Assembly: GCA_003326195.1 (NCBI GenBank)
Contig: LXQE01000151.1
Span: 67,032-122,871 of the forward strand
Reading direction: 5' to 3'
DNA: 55,840 bases
Source: Nostoc punctiforme NIES-2108
GTDB lineage: Bacteria > Cyanobacteriota > Cyanobacteriia > Cyanobacteriales > Nostocaceae
Made by a program: the position numbers and the translations under genes. The notes beneath the pieces were generated by a model. That model worked only from the letters and a program-made list of their open reading frames with translations, searched no databases and was not told where the DNA came from. Each line of letters starts with the position of its first letter. Position 1 is the stretch's first letter. Of the stretch, positions 51,412 through 55,840 are shown in pieces.

Positions 51412-51760
51412 TTACATAATTTTGTAATCCTTGATAATAGCGCAAGAAACAGACTTTTTCCCCGACCAATCAGTAAAGGTATCTTCATTTTTATAATGCT
51501 TTGGCGTTTGCATAAGCAAGTTCCAAGCATCTTTGGCATTCAATAAATTTAAACGTTCAGGATAATGTATCTTTAGCAATTCTTGCACTAGGGGATAATA
51601 ATCAGATCCAACGATCTAGATAAGATGCGATCGCCCAGCCTATAATCAAAATTGTCCAATTAATAAATAGAATCGCTAATTTACCTGGATCGGGGAGAAA
51701 TGCTTTGGCAGGAAGCAGAGGGTGCAATTTTTTTGCATATTCTGCTTGGCGAATTGACTT
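51412..51760 (-). pseudogene. Frameshifted C-terminal remnant of an unidentified gene
   Basis: On the minus strand, a frame from 51760 reads AEYAKKLHPLLPAKAF, LPDPGKLAILFINWTILIIG and WAIASYLDRW, then TGA at 51602. A second frame takes over around 51605-51615 as SDYYPLVQELLKIHYPERLN, LLNAKDAWNLLMQ, TPKHYKNEDTF and AIIKDYKIM, ending with TAA at 51412. One frameshift joins them to about 115 residues with one transmembrane helix. No N-terminus is present: a stop precedes at 51761-51763. The coding-like composition argues for a decayed gene. I cannot name the family. Confidence 0.6.
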
Positions 51761-51911
51761 TTAGATGATACAAATTTCCATAAATATTATATTATTGAAA
51801 TTTATTTATATTTTTATTCAAAGGAATATTTTAAAACTTAATGTAATCTTTATCCTAACTTTGCTATTGATATTATTAGCTAAATACTGAAAGCAAATTA
51901 GGATTTAAAAC

Positions 51912-53045
51912 ATGGCTTCTCTTAATACACTAAAGTCTCTAGAAAAGTATATACCTTTAGTAGGAGATATGAATATTAAAACCCCACTTGCATATACAGC
52001 AACGCGTGGGGCGGTAGAGGTAGTAAACACAGTACAAATGGCGGTAGCTGAGGCTTATATCAATGGGTTAGAAGTTCCTGACTCAGTACTGGAATCTCTT
52101 TTTGATACTTGTATGCCTATCTTTTTTAAGTACTTTCCTGCCCTCTTAGCACCTTATGAATGGGTATTAAAAGAAACTGATAATCTTGCTGAAAGCCCAC
52201 GGGATCTGATGAAAATTCAATATGATTTGCCTCAAGGGATGCTGAATAAGATGTTGGGCGATGGGAAACTCATTTATCCTAAATACAGCATGGGATTGTG
52301 GGAAAAAGGAGCATTAAACCTTGAGCAATCTCAGATAGATATGATTGATGATGTGATTCAAAAGTTAGACATTAAAGATGGAGACAATATCTTAGACTTT
52401 GGCTGTGGTTGGGGATGTGTGCCAAATTACATTCTTTCCAAATTCCCCAATGTCAAATTTGTCGGTCTGAATTTGAGCCACGAGCAATGTGAATATATGC
52501 GCCAGAAGATGCAAGATCCTGAAAGCAACCTAAGTTCAGGCCGATTCACACTGTATGAAGGAGATTTAAATAGTACAACATTTGAGACAAAATTTGATAA
52601 GATACTTTCGATTGGCGTTTTTTGTCATGTTGGTAATTTAACTAACTCTTTTAAAAAATTAGCTAGTTTGCTGAAAGATAATGGCAAGGTTTTTATTCAT
52701 ATCATTACAGTTCGTACCCCTAATAATATATCCAGCGCTTTTACGCACAAATACATTTTTCCTCACGGCAGGTATTGGAACTATGATGCAGTTCCTAGCC
52801 GGAATAAAGACCTCAAAACAATTGAAAGATGGTATCTAAACGGTTCCAATTACTCTAAAACATTTGCCAAATGGCTAGATAATTTTGACAAAAATCAGGC
52901 AACAGTCAAAGACTTAGAATATGGCATGGATTATGCCAAGTTTCGCCGGATATGGAGGTTTTATTTAATATGGTTTGTTCGGAATTTCGCTAGTTGTGAT
53001 GGTGAATATAATGGGAACGGTCAGTACTTAATGGTTCATGCTTAA
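51912..53045 (+). CDS. Cyclopropane-fatty-acid-synthase-like SAM methyltransferase
   Basis: The 377 residues have a helical N-terminal part (about 1-125, TRGAVEVVNTVQMAVAEAYI) and a class I methyltransferase domain. The entry motif is KLIYPKYSMGLWEKGALNLE, as in CFA synthases and plant coclaurine N-methyltransferases. Motif I is NILDFGCGWGCVPNYI; later motifs are FVGLNLSHEQCEYMRQKM and FDKILSIGVFCHVG. The C-terminus has RWYLNGSNYSKTFAKWLDNF and YLIWFVRNFASCDGEYNGNG. The acceptor may be a lipid or an amine. It stands alone after a pseudogene. Confidence 0.85.
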   Translation: MASLNTLKSLEKYIPLVGDMNIKTPLAYTATRGAVEVVNTVQMAVAEAYINGLEVPDSVLESLFDTCMPIFFKYFPALLAPYEWVLKETDNLAESPRDLMKIQYDLPQGMLNKMLGDGKLIYPKYSMGLWEKGALNLEQSQIDMIDDVIQKLDIKDGDNILDFGCGWGCVPNYILSKFPNVKFVGLNLSHEQCEYMRQKMQDPESNLSSGRFTLYEGDLNSTTFETKFDKILSIGVFCHVGNLTNSFKKLASLLKDNGKVFIHIITVRTPNNISSAFTHKYIFPHGRYWNYDAVPSRNKDLKTIERWYLNGSNYSKTFAKWLDNFDKNQATVKDLEYGMDYAKFRRIWRFYLIWFVRNFASCDGEYNGNGQYLMVHA

Positions 53046-53190
53046 TGGAGTAAGAGTAGCAGCGTAGGCGTAGTCCGTCGTCAAGGTCACTCTCCAGAAA
53101 CCGCAGTGATTGTATGATTACTTAGTAGGATGATGGGTTAAAATCCTATGAATTAATTTTGCTCACAAAAACCAAACTCTTAAATTCGAT

Positions 53191-54057
53191 TTACCTGTCT
53201 GCCAAACCCACTTGTCCTCCAATTAGCCCCAAAAATCCAGTTCCAAAGTGCTGAATCTCCAAAAAGCTTGCTTGCTCCGGCGAGGTTTTGTAAATTCGGA
53301 ATGTCTTCATAATTCCTAAAGTGGCAGCACTTTCTAAAGGCCCAACAAAACGAACATCTCGGTCAAGAAAATAGGTTTGATTAGCCCAGTGAGTCATTTG
53401 ATTTGCATTTAAAAAATAGCAGCCTGCATGAGGATTGAGGGCACGACGAAAGGTAATTGGTGCATTCATAATTGCACCATTGAGTTCCTGTTGCTCCTGC
53501 ACATTTTGAAAGAGAGCAGTTACTCGTAAAGCCAAATTCCCATCAATATAAGCTTTGTGAACCAAAGCTTTGGGAGAGACTTCATAACGATTTGGCTGGA
53601 GCAAATTCAAATCACCGGCTTGTTGGGTAAACCAGTTTAATTTGATAAAAAACCAAGGGTCATGAATAATTAAGTCATCTTCAAGAAAGCAATAATAATC
53701 ATACTGACCGAGACAACTTTGCAGAACAGCTTGACACTCAAACCCCAAAAATAGAGGTTCTGCATTGCTAGAATGATGCTTATATAAATGGGATGGTAAA
53801 GGAAGCTGATTCAGAAGATGATTATCTTGAGTTGTACAAATAACAATATCTAGTTCGTGAGACTGCGGCTGATTAGCAGGGAAAGCTAGTCGTTGAGCAA
53901 TGTTGATAATACTTTGAGATTTGCCAAATAATTGATGTAAAGCAGTAATGCTTTTAGTTAACGCTTCCAAGCGGGGTTGTGGGTTTTTGCGTTGGGAAGC
54001 ATGACGATCCTCATTGCTAGGTTTGAAAAAATGGGCAATAGTAAAAATAATTCGCAT
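53191..54057 (-). CDS. Putative glycosyltransferase-like (GT-A) protein
   Basis: The 288 residues start MRIIFTIAHFFKPSNEDRHA and contain ELDIVICTTQDNHLLNQLPL, then GQYDYYCFLEDDLIIHDPWF. The EDD motif after a hydrophobic strand is the usual metal-binding signature of GT-A enzymes. The end has NPHAGCYFLNANQMTHWANQ and LDRDVRFVGPLESAATLGIM. I do not know the family by name. It lies next to a GT4 gene on the same strand (233 bp apart, with gtcattt repeats between), hinting at a shared surface-glycan task. Confidence 0.65.
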   Translation of the reverse strand: MRIIFTIAHFFKPSNEDRHASQRKNPQPRLEALTKSITALHQLFGKSQSIINIAQRLAFPANQPQSHELDIVICTTQDNHLLNQLPLPSHLYKHHSSNAEPLFLGFECQAVLQSCLGQYDYYCFLEDDLIIHDPWFFIKLNWFTQQAGDLNLLQPNRYEVSPKALVHKAYIDGNLALRVTALFQNVQEQQELNGAIMNAPITFRRALNPHAGCYFLNANQMTHWANQTYFLDRDVRFVGPLESAATLGIMKTFRIYKTSPEQASFLEIQHFGTGFLGLIGGQVGLADR

Positions 54058-54080
54058 TTTACATATCGATTTTGTGTTTA

Positions 54081-54105
54081 TTTGTCATTTGTCATTTGTC
54101 ATTTG
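54081..54105. repeat. 7-bp tandem repeat (tgtcatt)
   Basis: Three units of tttgtcat between two glycan genes. A complementary cassette (aatgacaaatgacaaatgac) lies at 54265-54285, so the spacer can fold back on itself. Confidence 0.6.
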
Positions 54106-54290
54106 TACTAAGCTTAGTCATTGGTGTAGCCTCTCCAAGAGTTGTATTGGTCATTTATAATTTTTTATTGACCAATAATCACTAATGATTAATATACTTC
54201 TTGCAAAAGTCTTGCTTTTCAGGCTTTTATTTACACCTTTGCTTTAGGCAAAAATATTTATGCAAATGACAAATGACAAATGACCAATGA

Positions 54291-55550
54291 CTAATTTTTG
54301 CCAAATCCTTTAGAACTTGGGCGCTTTTTCAAATTATCAGAAGTTTTACCAGCGAACATCCATTGCAAATGCTGTGGTAACAGTTTCGCCAAATCATAAC
54401 GCTTGATAATTGTCTCTCGTGCATTCGCACGAATTGCTTGCATTTCTTGAGGATTATTCAGCGCCTCTTCAATCCTATTAGCAATATTCTGGGGAGAAAA
54501 GAAATCTACTAGCAGTCCATTCACCCCATCCTGTACGACCTCCAAGACTGGCGAAGTCTTAGAAGCTATTAGTAAACATCCTGCTGCCATTACTTCTAAC
54601 ATTGACCAAGATAATACAAAAGGACGGGTTAAATAAACATGGGCAGAAGAAGCTTGCAAAACTTGGAGGTACTCATTGTAAGGAAGCCTATCTGTAAAGT
54701 GCAGTCTCGATAAATCTAAAGATAATTTTTCTAACATTAATTGTTTATAGGTCTGACCATCGGGGAGATTTTTACCATAAGCAACCCGATCTTCTCCCAC
54801 AACTACCACATGGCACTTAGGTCGTCGCTGCTGAAGTAGCGCTACCGTTTCCATAAACTGCGGAAAACCTCTATAAGGTTCCATTCCTCGTCCTACATAA
54901 GTTACCAACTCTTCCACATGAGAAAGATCCAGATTTATTCTTGGTAAAACTAACTTTGCACCTGGTTTAGGAACAAAATATTTGGTATCAACACCATCAT
55001 GAATTACAGTGAGTTTGCTATGATATTCTTTGGGAAACTGCTGACGCTGCCAATTAGTTGGAGAAAGACCGCGATCGCAGCTATATAAATCAGTTAAAAT
55101 CGGTGCATTTTTCACGCGGATGCGGCATTCATCATCAGCATTCAACGGATCGTTGGGATCGAAATCTGCATCGGAACCGTGAGCGTGATAAAACCACTCG
55201 AAATAACACAATAATTCTGCTTTGGGGAAAACATCTTTCATAAATAAAGTCGGCCCCCAACCAGAATGACCATAAACTATATCTGGAAAGAAACCCTCGG
55301 ATTTTAATTTTTCTGCCACACGATAGACAGCTTGAGCGGTGAGAACAGCATTTTCCAGGTTGCGAACGTAGTGATGAGTTTGAGGCGCAGCTTCACGAGA
55401 AGGAGTATAAATAGCTTTGAAAACGCCAGGTATTTCCCCTTCCCGGCGATTTGTCCCAAAGACGACTTGGCAATTAGGATCTTTACCCAAAACTATCGCT
55501 AGGTTGCGAAATTGCGAGGGAAAATTGGGATGTAAAAATAAAACTTTCAT
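54291..55550 (-). CDS. Family 4 glycosyltransferase
   Basis: The 419 residues start MKVLFLHPNFPSQFRNLAIV. They contain DIVYGHSGWGPTLFMKDVFP, YFEWFYHAHGSDADFDP, LSPTNWQRQQFPKEYHSKLT and IHDGVDTKYFVP, then the C-terminal domain with VTYVGRGMEPYRGFPQFMET, CHVVVVGEDRVAYGK, FTDRLPYNEYLQVLQASSAH and LEVMAAGCLLIASKTSPVLE. This is the GT-B fold with the usual E-x7-E donor site variant. It probably makes surface glycans. Confidence 0.9.
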   Translation of the reverse strand: MKVLFLHPNFPSQFRNLAIVLGKDPNCQVVFGTNRREGEIPGVFKAIYTPSREAAPQTHHYVRNLENAVLTAQAVYRVAEKLKSEGFFPDIVYGHSGWGPTLFMKDVFPKAELLCYFEWFYHAHGSDADFDPNDPLNADDECRIRVKNAPILTDLYSCDRGLSPTNWQRQQFPKEYHSKLTVIHDGVDTKYFVPKPGAKLVLPRINLDLSHVEELVTYVGRGMEPYRGFPQFMETVALLQQRRPKCHVVVVGEDRVAYGKNLPDGQTYKQLMLEKLSLDLSRLHFTDRLPYNEYLQVLQASSAHVYLTRPFVLSWSMLEVMAAGCLLIASKTSPVLEVVQDGVNGLLVDFFSPQNIANRIEEALNNPQEMQAIRANARETIIKRYDLAKLLPQHLQWMFAGKTSDNLKKRPSSKGFGKN

Positions 55551-55695
55551 TGGAATAATCTTGATTAAATTATTGCCAGATAAAATAAATTAAGAGAAAC
55601 TGCTTAAGATTATAAGATTATTTATCACAACTTTTAGCAAGTAAATTTAGGTAAATGGTTGCCCGAAAATGCGAAAATAATCGCAAATTCGTGTT

Positions 55696-55840
55696 ATGAC
55701 CATGAAATTTATTGGCATTGATTTAGGCTGGCGATCGCAACCAAGTGGATTGTGCTGTTTAGAATGGATAGATGGACAACTACAATTACTCGATCTAGAC
55801 CGCAAAGATGCCATTGCAGATATCCTCATTTGGATCGATC
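55696..55840 (+). CDS. Start of a DUF429-like protein, truncated by the window end
   Basis: Only about 48 residues are visible: MTMKFIGIDLGWRSQPSGLC, then CLEWIDGQLQLLDLDRKDAI and ADILIWID. The start I-G-I-D-L-G-W resembles the RNase-H-like ASKHA fold of DUF429. The ATG could be 55696 or 55702. Confidence 0.6.
   Translation, partial: MTMKFIGIDLGWRSQPSGLCCLEWIDGQLQLLDLDRKDAIADILIWID

Noticed and set aside
51361..51546. A 61-codon plus-strand open frame
   Set aside because: It is the antisense of the frameshifted remnant, whose minus-strand reading has a much more protein-like composition.

Overview
The window comes from a filamentous heterocystous cyanobacterium of the Nostoc type. Supporting signs are the dense GCGATCGC (HIP1) octamers, the many short Nostocales intergenic repeats (gtagagacgcga-type, gtagggtgcgtta-type and cctctgcg-type hairpins, 7-bp tandem ggtcatt runs), PEP-CTERM proteins, and above all a scytonemin (UV-A sunscreen) gene cluster laid out as I remember it from Nostoc punctiforme. 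No database was searched; all names are from reading the sequence.

Region 1 (1-18442): the scytonemin locus. On the minus strand, in transcription order, lie scyA, scyB, scyC, scyD, scyE, scyF, a family-4 glycosyltransferase, a bifunctional chorismate mutase/prephenate dehydrogenase (tyrA), a divergent 3-dehydroquinate-synthase-like gene and the start of trpE, cut by the window edge. Together they supply aromatic precursors (shikimate, prephenate, anthranilate), couple the tryptophan- and tyrosine-derived keto acids (ScyB then ScyA), cyclise the product (ScyC) and probably finish it outside the cytoplasm (ScyD, ScyE, ScyF, all with signal peptides and C-terminal sorting tails). Divergent from scyA is a soluble PAS histidine kinase followed by a response regulator with an AraC-type DNA-binding domain. 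The 1.6-kb space between scyA and the kinase holds three copies of a 44-bp direct repeat and four palindromes. A fourth copy of the same 44-bp motif lies upstream of trpE. This is the best candidate here for an undescribed regulatory element.

Region 2 (18452-37176): accessory and housekeeping genes. These are an AAA+ ATPase, a GDSL hydrolase, a small membrane protein, two Kef/NapA-type cation:proton antiporters (the second with universal-stress domains), an AMIN-domain protein, a divergent pair of transketolase-like enzyme and DeoR regulator with a candidate operator, a DUF3172 protein, an ABC-2 permease, a zinc-ribbon protein, a PEP-CTERM protein and two glycosyltransferases.

Region 3 (37330-41694): the translation/transcription core rplS - tRNA-Trp - secE - nusG - rplK - rplA - L10 leader - rplJ - rplL - terminator.

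Region 4 (41776-55840): a Uma2 nuclease-like protein, an EF-G paralogue with a duplicated 3' end lying downstream of it, TPR and PsiE-like proteins, an Rpn/DUF2887-type nuclease-like protein, metF, trpS, a frameshifted gene remnant, a cyclopropane-synthase-like methyltransferase, two carbohydrate-related genes and the start of a further gene.
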